Shown here: piece by piece, positions 1 to 11,166 of the stretch | Numbering within the stretch: the stretch's first letter is position 1 | Layout: the number at the start of each line of letters is the position of its first letter | NCBI GenBank assembly: GCA_016748015.1 | Contig: JAAOMT010000664.1 | Location: 21,286 to 85,285 of the forward strand | DNA from: Geosiphon pyriformis | Taxonomy: Eukaryota > Glomeromycota > Glomeromycetes > Archaeosporales > Geosiphonaceae | DNA length: 64,000 nt | Reading direction: 5' to 3' | Position numbers and translations under genes: made by a program | The notes under the pieces: model-generated | What the model was told of the DNA's origin: nothing | Databases searched by the model: none | Seen by the model: only the letters and a program-made list of their open reading frames with translations

Positions 1-77
<77 letters not shown>

Positions 78-1067
78 ATACGATATCTCCGATCTTGGTT
101 ATATTAAAACATATTAATTTCTATTATCATTATATATATTTTTCTCTATCATAATTATCTTCATCATCTTCATCATCTTCATTATCATTATCTTCATTTA
201 TGAATTTCAGGATTCAAAGATCACTAAAATATTGAAAATAAACCGATTTTTGGAAAAACTTTTAAAAGGCATTCCCAACATATATATACATTTCTTTACC
301 AAAAAAAGAATTCCTAGAGGACGTTTATGGTTTAATTAATTCACACCCAATTAAATTTTATTTATTTAAAATAGACAAAAAAGATTTGAAAAATAAAAAT
401 AAAAATAAAAAGGAAAAAGGAAAATGAAAACAAAAAATAAAAAATGAAAATGTTTAAATAAATATATATTTTATTACTTAAAATAAAATAAAATAAACTC
501 TTATTTGTGTGTGTGTGTGTGTTTTTTTGCCTGAATGTTATTCTACGTTCATAGAGGTAAAAAAAATAATAATAATAAATAAAATAAAAAAACTTTTAAT
601 TTGTTTTTCATAATTTTTTTGTAATTCTAAATAATCAAAACTAAATTTTTTTTTCTTCAAAGCCTTCAAAAAATTCATGAATCGAATTGAATTGAATTGA
701 GTTGAATTGAGTTGAGTTGGTATGTTACCATTTAATTTTTTAAATAAATTTTTTTTATTTAAAAATGATTAATATATGTTTTGTTATTTTCAATTTGATT
801 TTAAAATTTATCCAATTTTACCCATTTTATTTTTTTATTTACCATTTAAATTATCAGATATTCAAAGCAATAATATTTTTAAAAATAGATTTTAAAAATT
901 TTCTAGCTCATAACACACATACACACTCACACTAATGATTTTATTAAAAGTTCAATATATTCATCATCATCATCATCATTATTATTATTATCATTATCAT
1001 CATCATTATCATTTTTCAATTTTGGTCTCTTTTCTAATAAAATACAATCATATTTATAAAAAATGTG
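1..1067. other. A/T-rich gene-free stretch with simple repeats
   Basis: No gene is supported. The window opens with an uninterrupted run of 76 A. Further on are a GT run (about 506-522), a GAATT/GAGTT-type degenerate pentamer array (about 678-720), and CAT/ATT triplets (about 961-1012). Short open frames here are low-complexity. The end nearest 1067 is probably the 3' flank of the minus-strand receptor gene. Confidence 0.6.
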
Positions 1068-1595
1068 TCACCAATTTCGTGAATCTCGATGAAAAGAATT
1101 TGATTGTAACGAAGAGGGTAATTCGGATAGTTCGACAGCCTCATCAGATGTGCCAAAGTTATATAAAATTGGTGAATCCGCTCTCGTGACTTCCCTGTTT
1201 GTGAAATAATCCGTGTATCTTGGCGTTGTTGGAGACATGGAACCTAATATGCGTGACGATTTTGATGGTGATATTTGATATACATCTTGAAATGCTGATG
1301 GATACCTTGGATATTCTGATAGATCACTTAGAGAGTGATTATGGCTTTGTAAGCTGTTACGAGACTGTGGTGAGGTGTTATTGTTACAATATCCCATCAG
1401 ACTGCCACTCGTTGAAATTCTAGGTCGATCACCAGCGTTTCGTATTCCCGCTAACGAAGTTGAAGAAACTCGATGTCGGTGTCCATGATTATCACATCCG
1501 CAAGGAATTATATCTGACTTGTTATTTTTACTTGATGTATGATGCCAATGATTATGATTTTTTTGTTGGTGGTGACGGTGATGGTGATAATCTTT

Positions 1596-1635
<40 letters not shown>

Positions 1636-1968
1636 CGTTGTCGTTGTCGTTGTGATTGTTGTTGTTGTGATTGTTGTTGTTGTGATTGTTGAGATAAATC
1701 TTTTTTAGAATGCACTTTGCTCGTTTCACCTTTCGAAGAAAATTCTAATTTCTTTTGATTATTCTGGGATTGAGTGTTGGCGTCTTCCAATTCTTTTTCT
1801 ATAACTTCTACAATTTCTAATTGATTTGGAACGATAGGTTTATTGTTCACTATTTTGGGAGGTAAAACATGATCAAATGTTGATTTATCTTTTGAATTCA
1901 ACCTTCTATTAGGAAATATATGAAATAAACGGGTTTTAAATTAATAATTTGAATGAGAATTGAATTAA

Positions 1969-2007
<39 letters not shown>

Positions 2008-3178
2008 GAGTTATTTTTACATTACCTTAGACCCCAACAACTGCCAATGGAAATCCACAAATTATTATACTCATCAAAAGCTTTAGTCCCAGTAGCAAAC
2101 ACAAAGAAAACCAAACAATGACCAATTAACAGCAAAATTAATTTCAAAAAAACTGTGTATTTCTCATTTTTGCCAAGAATGAGCAGATTGAAATATTCGA
2201 TTAACCCTAACGCACTAATCGGAATCTCAATAAATGAGACAACAAAGCACCAAATATACATTCGTCCAGCGATCCTACGAGTCATGATTTTTTTATTGGA
2301 TCCGGAAATGATTGTTTGCTGAATTATAGAAGCGTTACTTAAAGAGTATCGTGAATTGTTATTCAGTGAAATTGAAGTCGTTTGAGGTGAAGGGTATTCA
2401 TAGTCGGTCATTCTTGAGCATGATGAAATTGTAAATGAACAAGGGGTTGGTGGAGTTTTGGTGTTGGCAGTGAATGAAAAATGTTTTGGTTCTTTTAAAT
2501 AACGTGCTTTGAATAATTTTATTGCCATTGGAATTATTGCCATGACTGAAACCAATGCGAAAAATATATTATTATTATCAGTTTGCAAATATGTTCAAAT
2601 AATTATTATCAAATAAAAATTTTCTTACATGATAAAATAAATGCCGGAAAAGTTGGAATATTTTCTGGTAAACCTTGAACAAGAAATATTACCCATTGAT
2701 TTTTCACATATTTATCCGTTAATTCACAAACCCCAATGTTTTGAATTACATCAAAAGGGTTTATCCTCTCCTCTTTGCTCAAAGTCATGGCCAGAATTGT
2801 TAAGATCATTGACAAATAAGGTAAACCCAGACATAAGAATCTAAGAAACCATTTCATTTTTCTTCCAACCTCTTGATTCATACGTAAAGTCATATACAAT
2901 TCCAGTGATAGTGCAAAGGAGATGGTAGAAGTTGCGATTTGTTGTGATGATAAAATAAATCCAGATATTGTACATATATTTTTGGTGAAGAGGTCAAAAG
3001 AGTCATAATCGGTGTCTATGGGTATTAATGAAGTCGCGATTATGATTGAGAAACCGAGTAGTTGACCTGATAAACCTAGGCATATTAATATGAAGGCATG
3101 ACGTTTGGCTTGTATGTAAGTTGTGGCACTACTCAATAAAAAGACCACTATTGCGAATATCAGTAGCCAGATTTTCAT
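1068..3178 (-). CDS. Seven-transmembrane receptor-like protein with Gln/His-rich tail
   Basis: Three exons (3178-2629, 2545-2026, 1905-1068) join in frame to give 635 aa. Both introns are GT-AG (GTAAG, GTAATG), and the second contains the AT microsatellite. I count seven hydrophobic segments: two near the start (MKIWLLIFAIVVFLL and the next one), two more before the first intron, one spanning the intron 1 junction, and two in exon 2. A roughly 280-residue hydrophilic C-terminal tail follows, with poly-Gln (QQSQQQQSQ pattern) and His-rich stretches. The layout is that of a fungal G-protein-coupled receptor with a long cytoplasmic tail, probably in the plasma membrane. The ligand cannot be told. 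The start is the Met just before the first membrane segment; an upstream in-frame extension to 3307 exists but is Lys-rich. The stop is TGA. The best alternative is an unrelated 7TM protein. Confidence 0.72.
1905..2030. repeat. AT dinucleotide microsatellite inside receptor intron 2
   Basis: The run of alternating AT at about 1969-2005 lies inside the 120-nt second intron (1906-2025) of the receptor gene. Its length is likely to vary between strains without changing the protein. Confidence 0.7.
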
Positions 3179-3307
3179 ATCCCTACTAATGAAAAAAGAT
3201 GAGTGATTAAATTTTTTTTTTGATAAAGATATTTGGTATTTAGATTTTTGTTTAAGGTTAAAAGACTTAATTTTTTCAAAGAAGGTATACTTTTTAACAA
3301 TAAGCAT

Positions 3308-4586
3308 TTATTAATTGTTTCCCTTTTTATTTATATTATTTTTTAGTATTTTATTTTTACATTAACAAAACAATTGAAACTAACCTGTTTTTTTGTTTTT
3401 TTTTTTTTACTTATTCCGTTTTGATTTTTCAACAATTAACTTTTCAAATCGATTCAAAGAAATATTGTTATTAACAAAAATTGAATATTGTATCGAAAAA
3501 AAAAATATATATATATTTTTGTTAAGATTTATTAAAACTCTTGATCATTTTTCATTTGGGAAAAAATAAAAGAAATTATAAGATAGATAACGTTAATGAG
3601 GTCATGTATATTTTAAAAAATATTTTTTAAAGATTGTAGAAACACACAAATACGAAATTCTTTTAAATGATCAAGATTTTAGTTAATTATTCCTAGCAAT
3701 GTTTTAAAAAGCTAAAGGATGAGAAAAGAAAAGAAAAGAAAAGAAAAGAAAAGAAAGAAGAAAAAGAAAAGAAAGAAGAAAAAAAAAAAAGAAAGGGTTA
3801 AAAAAAGCAGAGTAGTTAAAAAGAAGTTGAAAATGCATGTACATTACATAAAGCTTGATAGGTGGATCAAATCAGGCTCTCCTATAAATGGTAAAAATAT
3901 TAAATGATACATGATTCATATCTTGATTAAATCTCGGATTTTTGTACTATGTCGTGGAAAGTGAACGAACGAACGAACGAACGAACGATCGAATCTAAAC
4001 TTAAATTTAGGAATCAATTTTTCTATATAATACGTAATACATCTTATCTATTCATTTAATTTTTTTACACTAATTTTTTGTATTTTTTTGAACCAAATTT
4101 TCCAAAATAAACTTTAAACAGTATTAAAAAAATAAATAAAAAAAAAGGAGATTTTAGTTACTCCAAAAAAATGAACTGGGAAAATTCAAAATTGGCAATT
4201 GGTACTAAAAAAGATTGACAGTTACATAATAGATAAGTTATTTATGGTATCACCTAATTTCAGTCTGCATTCTATAAAGACGTGTGAAACTTTTATTTAT
4301 GACGATTATATTATTCAAGTTTTTAAAAGATATGAATTTTGATTGGTCTTTTAAGAGGTCAATTTAAGTTTCACAATAATTTTTTTGAATCCCTTATCAA
4401 TGGTGAATTGTTCCCAATTGGGTAAACCATTGAATAAAAAAATAAATCGATATTTCAAATAAAAAAAAAGTTTTTTGAGCTTCAAATATCAATCAGTGTG
4501 TGTGTGTGTTATATGAAACAAAAAAAAAACAAAAAAAACTTGATTCGCTTAAAAAAAAAGAAGAAAATGAATAATATCTTTGAACC

Positions 4587-4638
<52 letters not shown>

Positions 4639-4644
4639 TAGTAC

Positions 4645-4678
<34 letters not shown>

Positions 4679-5607
4679 TTATTTTTTATTTTTATTTTTT
4701 GGTTTCTCAAATCTTTTTTACTATTTTGTTTTGAATAAAAAAGCGTTCTAGTTTCTATGGTGCCCCACATTCATTTAAAGAATTCAAGAAAATAACGTAA
4801 ATGATAAATAAAATCCTAAACCTAATATTAAAAAAATAATGTCTCACAAACATTATTTACCAAATAACATTTTCACATGAGTTTGTGAACAATAATATTT
4901 GTTCTGAACCCATTCAACCTTTTTGTGATTATTGAAAATGATGATTATAATGATTATAATGATGATCAACTATCAACAAATAAAAGAGCAAAACACCTTG
5001 GGGGATGGAATAATGGTAAATTGTAAATAGAAAACGTGACATGGTACAATATTTTTAAAAAATCTACAAGTTTTCAATGTGAAAAAAGTCTTTGAAATAT
5101 TAAGTGTAAATTAATTTGCAAAAATTTATAAAGGTCAAGTTATTTATCATTTGTTTGTTTATTGTAAAAGTTTTCTTGAGCTTTTAGTTGGTGTGTACAA
5201 CGAATTGTTATCATTAAATTTTCCCTCTTTCTTTTTTTTACAAAGGACCCATTAAATGGCACAACGGAATAGAATTACCTGGGATTTTTTATATATTCAC
5301 ACCCAATCATATGATGAAAGTTTGATTATAAACAAAGGTTTTCCAAATTGAGAAAATAACTAGTTATAAATTGTTTCACTGCTTGATTTATCGAATTGAC
5401 GAGATAGGGGGGTATATTGAATATTAAATTTTGTGAAAATTTTATAATTCTCTTTTTCATATGACTTTTTCAACCCTTTATTTTTTAATTAATTTAATAC
5501 AGTAAGAGTGTACAGAACTAAGTTAAAATCTATTCTTCGTTCATTTAAAAGCCCATTATGGAATCTATTGTTGCGTTTTACATCCAATTTACCTATTATT
5601 ATGTAAA

Positions 5608-5687
<80 letters not shown>

Positions 5688-5842
5688 AAATTGCAAAATG
5701 CTAATCTTCAAAAAATTAAGCCTATGACATTATTTATTTATCCTATTTGAAATTTTATAATTAATTAATCTTAAGTCAGCTCTTTATTTCATGCATTTTC
5801 AATTTATGATAATGGTGGCTTACTTAAATATATAGCATCCAT
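3308..5842. other. Gene-free stretch with microsatellites
   Basis: No coding exon is supported. It holds a GAAAA-type purine run (about 3720-3795, which makes a spurious Lys-rich frame), a GAAC tetranucleotide array (about 3963-3986), TTA arrays (about 4588-4635 and 4650-4676) and a longer TTA array (about 5607-5685). The rest is A/T-rich and serves as the flank of two minus-strand genes: the receptor promoter on the left and the sirtuin 3' end on the right. Confidence 0.6.
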
Positions 5843-6369
5843 TTAAACCCAGTAAATTCTATCTCCACAGCGTCGCATGACAATCTCAACTAATTCTTTT
5901 TTCTCGATAGCATTTTTCAAAACAATTCCACGCTCTTTCAGAGCATTCAATAATTTTACGATTGGCCATTGTCTCAACTCCATCATTCCCAGTTTCAGGG
6001 GTTCAATCTTGCGAGTAGCATTAGGCATGATTAACATATCGTTGAATGAAGGTTCCATTTTCAAATCCCTAATTTCATCAATGCCATCCAATCCAAGCTC
6101 TTTTAATAATCCAACAAGAACTTCATCTGTTCGCGCAAAAATTCGTAATGTTGCAATTGAATCCAATGGAGTTTTTTGTAGATTAACGATTACCAATGGT
6201 TTTTTCTTTTTTACCGCAATCTGAGGAAGATCATTAGCTGGACTGACAGTCAATGAAGAGCCGAGAACAATGTGAAGATCACAGAGTTGAGAATTATTAT
6301 AGGCCTTTTCAAGAGCTTCTTTGGGAAGTGGCTCTGAGAAATTAACAATAGTGTCTTGAAGGTACGCTA

Positions 6370-6403
<34 letters not shown>

Positions 6404-7290
6404 AATTTTATTTAAATTCGAACAATTTCAAGTTTTAATAAATTATAATTTTTCAATACTCACTTCCACAGTAGTCACATCTACGAGAAGTTTTGTGACC
6501 CTTCACCTCATCCGTTTCCCGAACCGAAAACTTTCTCCAATAAGACCTTTCACAATTCGGACATCTCTCAACATTTGAATTACCGTGCAATTCAGAGATA
6601 GCGGTGAATGGAATTCCACTTCGCACATGAAGTCCATCAGTGTTCTGTCAAGAATAGAAAGTGAAGCCTCAGGGATTGAAATGATATGCAGTTTAAAAAG
6701 TTTCATTAAATTTAGGTTTACCTGAGAGATCAAATATTTTATATAACCTGCTTCATACATCTTCACAATAGCCATATGACCATTGGTAGGTTGAATTTTG
6801 GTAGTAGCAGTTCGAGGCATTTTGATACCTTTCTCCCGCAAGGTCCAAACACCTAAATGATGATGATGATGATTATTATTATTATGAAAGGTGAGGTTAT
6901 TCCATAAGTGACCAAGAAAATCCTGTTTTACTTACCTTGTGGTCCTGAAATATTTCCATTTTCATTTATATGAAAAAATGAAGATGTGTTAAGCTTATTC
7001 ACTAATATTGTGATTATCCAAAAAAATTGAAAAGGACTACCTCGAAAATCAGGAATTCCTTAAAAGTTAAAAATGATCCCCATAAGTTAATATATTTATT
7101 TATAATTTTTAATAAAGACGACCATCCATGGTGTATTACCAGCGCTTGTAGAAATTCCAGCACCAGTAAACATCACCATATGTTTCGAAGTGCGGACCAA
7201 GTTAGCCAATTTCTTGATCTTTTGCTCCACTTTCTCGGGTGGATCAAAGTACTCTTGGACGTTTTCGGGGACTCCTAATGGAGAAGACAT
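5843..7290 (-). CDS. SIRT6-type NAD-dependent protein deacylase (sirtuin)
   Basis: Six exons (7290-7140, 7058-7041, 6944-6936, 6852-6722, 6644-6464, 6366-5843) join to exactly 338 codons including the stop (337 aa). Class IV sirtuin landmarks appear in order: an N-terminal DPPE stretch, GAGIS (NAD-binding), a GIPDFRGPQGVW segment spread over four exons, SQNTDGLH, ELHG with the catalytic His, a CPNC/CDYC zinc pair, [11 protein letters not shown] and VIVNLQ. In animals SIRT6 removes acyl groups from histone H3 and acts in DNA repair and chromatin silencing, so a nuclear role is likely. Two exons are only 18 and 9 nt, yet they encode the invariant DFRGP core, so they must be retained. The intron before the last exon contains a GATT tetranucleotide array. 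Family assignment is firm; the exact substrate is inference. Confidence 0.9.
6372..6401. repeat. GATT tetranucleotide array in a sirtuin intron
   Basis: About seven units of TTGA/GATT lie within the 97-nt intron (6367-6463), directly upstream of the last sirtuin exon's acceptor on the minus strand. Length change here could affect splicing efficiency, which is inference. Confidence 0.75.
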
Positions 7291-9400
7291 AATAGATCTA
7301 AAAGGTAAAGTAAATTGGGAATATAAGGTAAGAGAAAAATATAGAAAAAGTGAAATTCTAGAGAGATTGATAAATAATTTCTGAAGAATATGTTTATTTG
7401 ACTTTTGGAGATTTAAAGCGATGTAAAACGTCATGATGATTGATATTATAAGCTCAACATTTGAAATTTGGGTATTTGTTGAGATATGAGTTTGACATAT
7501 TTGGTACCAGATAAATAGCGAATGAAGATAGATTTTATTTCTGTGGGAAACTTTCAAGTTTCTCCAATTGCTTTATTCATTAAAAAATAATGAGGTAAAA
7601 AAATTTAGAAACCATCAAATCAATATTTTATTCTATTTTAATGCATATTTATATATATATATTTGCTTATCCTTTAGCAAAAATTTTATCAATTGGCTTA
7701 AAAATGAAACAAAAAAAAATCAAAGGTTCATGTTTATTAGGCTCAAATTTAAGTTAAAATATGAAAAAAAGATTTCAAATTTACGGTAAAAAATCCAAAA
7801 AATCGATAAATTTTTGACAAATTTAAATTAGTTTTTCAAGCTTATTTTTTATCTGTTATGTAACAACAACAACAAAAAAATTAAAGAAAATAAATAATTA
7901 AATAATTAAATAAATAAATAAAAATATATTAATTATTTAAAAATGTTATAATAACTGATTTTTTGAATTTTAATTTAAAGAAAATTATTAAATTATGATT
8001 AATCTAAAAAAAAATAAAAATTATTTGAATATTATCAAAATAAAAATTTTTATTCAATTATTGTTTTTGTATATTAAATGTTATACCATTAAAATATAAT
8101 TTTAATAAAAAATTTTTTTTTTAAATCTTTAAGAAATACATTTTGATATAACAAATTTTAATAATTATAAGACTTTAAGTTATAATTAAAAATGTTTTTT
8201 TTTTTAAATTATAATATAAAAATTTTTATTTAGTTTATTCAATAATAAATTGTTTAATTCTCAAGTAATTGAAAAAAATATATATATATATAAAATTATG
8301 AGAAAAACAATTTTAAAATTTTTTTTTCAAAAAAAAAAAAATTCAATTTTATTTTGTTATATATAATTTTTAAACAGAATAATTAAATTTTTATATTAAA
8401 TTTGTTTTTAATTTTAAAATTTATTTGAAATCTTTGATTAATTTTTTTAAAAATAAATTTATTATATCTTTATTAAAAAAAAATTTTTAACCTGATTTTG
8501 AAATATATTTTTTTTGTTTCTTTATTGAAAATATTATCCAAAATAATTTTTTCAAAAAAAAAAACCAAATATATATATATTAGATTAGTAAATATTTGTA
8601 TTAATATAAATAAATTAAAAAAATTATATTAGTTCTTATGAAATTGAATAAAGTTTTAATTAAAATAATAAAAATTATTAAATTATTTTTTTAAACTATA
8701 ATCAAATTTTTAATAATTCAGTTGAATTAATAAAAATTCTTTGTTTAAATATAAAGATTTAATAAAAACTTTAGTACTTTGAAAAATAAAAAATAGAAAA
8801 AATATTTAAATAAAGTTTATTTTTCATGGAAAGTATTCGAATTGAATTATTATCTTACTTTTCGGTTGAATGATTCAAGAAATATTTATTTTACTAATAG
8901 TTTAGCCAAACTTTTTTAAGTTTTTGAATGTAATACATTTACTTCATTCTTTGGAAAACAAAAAAACAATTCCAAGTTACTTGAATCAAAAAACAATTAG
9001 AGCACTTTTGAAGCTAATATGTTTTTCAATACTTACTTGGATCGGTTTAGATCATTAATTTTTAAATATAACTTATCCTTTGTATTTTAAGATAAAAAAT
9101 ATCATCTTTAGAAATATATGCAGCCATGTGATTCTTTATTATTTTCTTTAAAGATAATTGTTCGGTTGCATCATCAATGGCAGGTGTGATTATATCATTA
9201 GATATTCGCTGAGCATAAAGAAAAATTTGACATTCGCTGACCATGTGTAATCATGATAAAGAAAGGGGTTGAGCATGTGAAAAGAGTCAGTTTTCTGAGA
9301 CAGTTGATCATTGAAAATATCAACTTTAAATACATCGTAAAAATACCCTTCAAAAAATAAAATTTGGGCTCAATTTTTTTTAAAATCTTCACCCTCAATC
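7291..9400. other. Long A/T-rich intergenic stretch
   Basis: No supported gene. From about 7800 to 8850 the sequence is almost entirely A and T with short poly-A and poly-T runs. Open frames between 9062 and 9398 on the minus strand are short and have no recognisable domain. It lies between two divergently oriented genes, so both promoters probably sit here. Confidence 0.6.
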
Positions 9401-9500
9401 ATGACAATCTCTCGGTTAACATCAATAATCATATTACTATTAATTCCATTCTTGATAATCACTTTCCTTGTCAGTTACCTATGCCTCATCATACCCCAAC

Positions 9501-9532
<32 letters not shown>

Positions 9533-10000
9533 CCCAACCACTATCTTCCATCAAACATAAAACATCCCTCAGATTTCTCTGATCGACTTTTAAGCCCATA
9601 CAATGCCACCATAGAATTTAACCAGGTTTACGGTCTGAAGGCATTCTATTATATCTTTCTTGATGGAGATCGAAGTCAAACTCAAGTTGTAGGTTATTTC
9701 CCACAAAACCAAAAGAATGAGGTTAGAGCACCTCATTCATTCCTTCGAATTATGGCAGACTCGTGTTCGGTTGCTCTGGGTTTGACTCCACTTGATTTTC
9801 ATAATGTTACCGAAAATTTTTGGCCTCTTGATGCAAGAAAAATATGGAATGGAAATGCTTTTGTCACTACAGCAAATCAATTGTTCCCTATAAAGGGCAA
9901 CGTCGTGATATCGTTTCGGGCTTACAGTAGGAAATATGGCGGTAATAAAGGAAAATGGACGGTTGATGGGTGTGCTAAGCCTCTTGTGCCTACTAATTAA
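9401..10000 (+). CDS. Hypothetical membrane-anchored, probably extracellular protein
   Basis: Single uninterrupted frame of 199 aa ending in TAA. Residues about 9-31 form a strong hydrophobic segment (ITFLVSYLCLIIP at its end), either a signal peptide or a type II signal anchor. An Asn run of ten encoded by an AAT microsatellite follows, then a roughly 150-residue soluble domain with NAT and NVT glycosylation sequons and paired Cys residues (SCSVAL, DGCAKP). I do not recognise the family. The layout suggests secretion or display outside the membrane. Base composition is less A/T-rich than the flanks, which supports a real gene. No intron is needed. Confidence 0.6.
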
Positions 10001-11166
10001 TTGTGGGCGAATTTTCCCATCTTCAAAGTTTTAGTATTCGAGCTTTTCAAGATTATCCTAATTATATTTATTTCCTAAATATTGATTGTAATAAATTTTC
10101 ATAATAATAATAATAGTAATAATAATAATAAAATAGTACGGGATTTACATGAGGAATACTGTAATACACTAAACTGTTCCTGGTAAAGCGCCTTTTTGTC
10201 TGCACTCCCTGCTAGGTCTCGCTTTCTCGCTGTAAAATTTCTCCTTTTGGACAAAAATTAACACTCTATCATAGCAAAAACTAATTCTTAATTCGTTATC
10301 TAATTGAAAAAATAAATTATAATTATTAATTCAATATAAAGATGAAATTAATTTGTATAAGTTCACTATGAAACAGTATTATTAGTAAAAATTCATGCGT
10401 TGGCAAAAATATTTTTACTTGTTTCATATAATTTCTTAAAAGTTAAAGCTTAAATAAATACATTCTTTTATTTATCTTTGGTACCATGTATTTCTTAAAA
10501 GTTAAAGCTTAAATAAATACATTCTTTTATTTATCTTTGGTACCATCCCATCACCCTTTATCTCCTTGAATTCAAAGGATTTGCCAAACTTCACCATTCT
10601 ATCTCGCAACTGTTATGTTTTTAGAAAGGAATAATAAAAACGCCAAATTCATAGCACTCATAAACTACTGAGTTTGTGGACCGAGATGTCAATGTACTAA
10701 CTACATCTGAAGCCTTAACGCCTCTTTCATTGAAAATTAATCCTTTTAAAATTTGTGAATTTTTTATTTGGAAACTTGCGTATCGAGAATTATAAAAACC
10801 TTTTGCAAGTTTACTTCAAGTACCGCAAGAAACGGTTAAACTGAAATAATAGTTTACAACGAAATTGCCAAGAATTTCTTTTCGGGTCTAATTAATGAGG
10901 CTCTTGTTCATATAATTTACCATCATCAATCTTGAAACCTGAGAGGCCATTTTAATATCAATATTTTGAATTGGTGAGGTCAAGGCCCAAACTAGCCGGT
11001 CCCAAACTAAAAACAAGTTGAATTTTTTTATTATAGTATTAGACTTCCAGAAAAGGCACTCTTCAATAATTTGGATCATCTTTCACATATCAAATCGTAT
11101 TATTATCGAAAATTGTTCCAAGATTAAACACAATGATGTGATTAATAACTTACGGTATACATCCCT
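10001..11166. other. Intergenic stretch with a 59-bp-period tandem duplication
   Basis: No gene is supported. The region holds a duplicated block (10432-10546, listed separately) and a mildly less A/T-rich part (about 10560-11100). That part contains a 63-codon minus-strand frame (10888-11079) with no recognisable domain. It may be the 3' untranslated region of the NAA25 gene or a decayed exon. Confidence 0.5.
10432..10546. repeat. Tandem duplication, 56-bp copies at 59-bp period
   Basis: The block 10432-10487 recurs at 10491-10546 with no difference that I can see, beginning TTTCTTAAAAGTTAAAGC and ending GGTACCAT. Three bases separate the copies. The identity suggests a recent duplication. 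Confidence 0.88.

Noticed and set aside
1-76. The initial A run as a retroelement poly-A tail
   Set aside because: No element sequence lies on either side within view; it may also be an assembly edge effect.
1508-1729. Asn-rich and Val-rich frames across the Gln repeat of the receptor
   Set aside because: They are other-frame translations of the same CAA/CAG repeat, inside a conserved minus-strand exon.
3719-3907. Lys-rich 62-residue frame
   Set aside because: It comes from a GAAAA simple repeat with no other support.
4588-5685. Possible CRISPR-like array from regularly spaced repeats
   Set aside because: These are plain TTA microsatellites with no spacers.
10888-11079. 63-residue minus-strand frame
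   Set aside because: No domain, no conserved start, and it lies just past the NAA25 stop. More likely 3' untranslated sequence.
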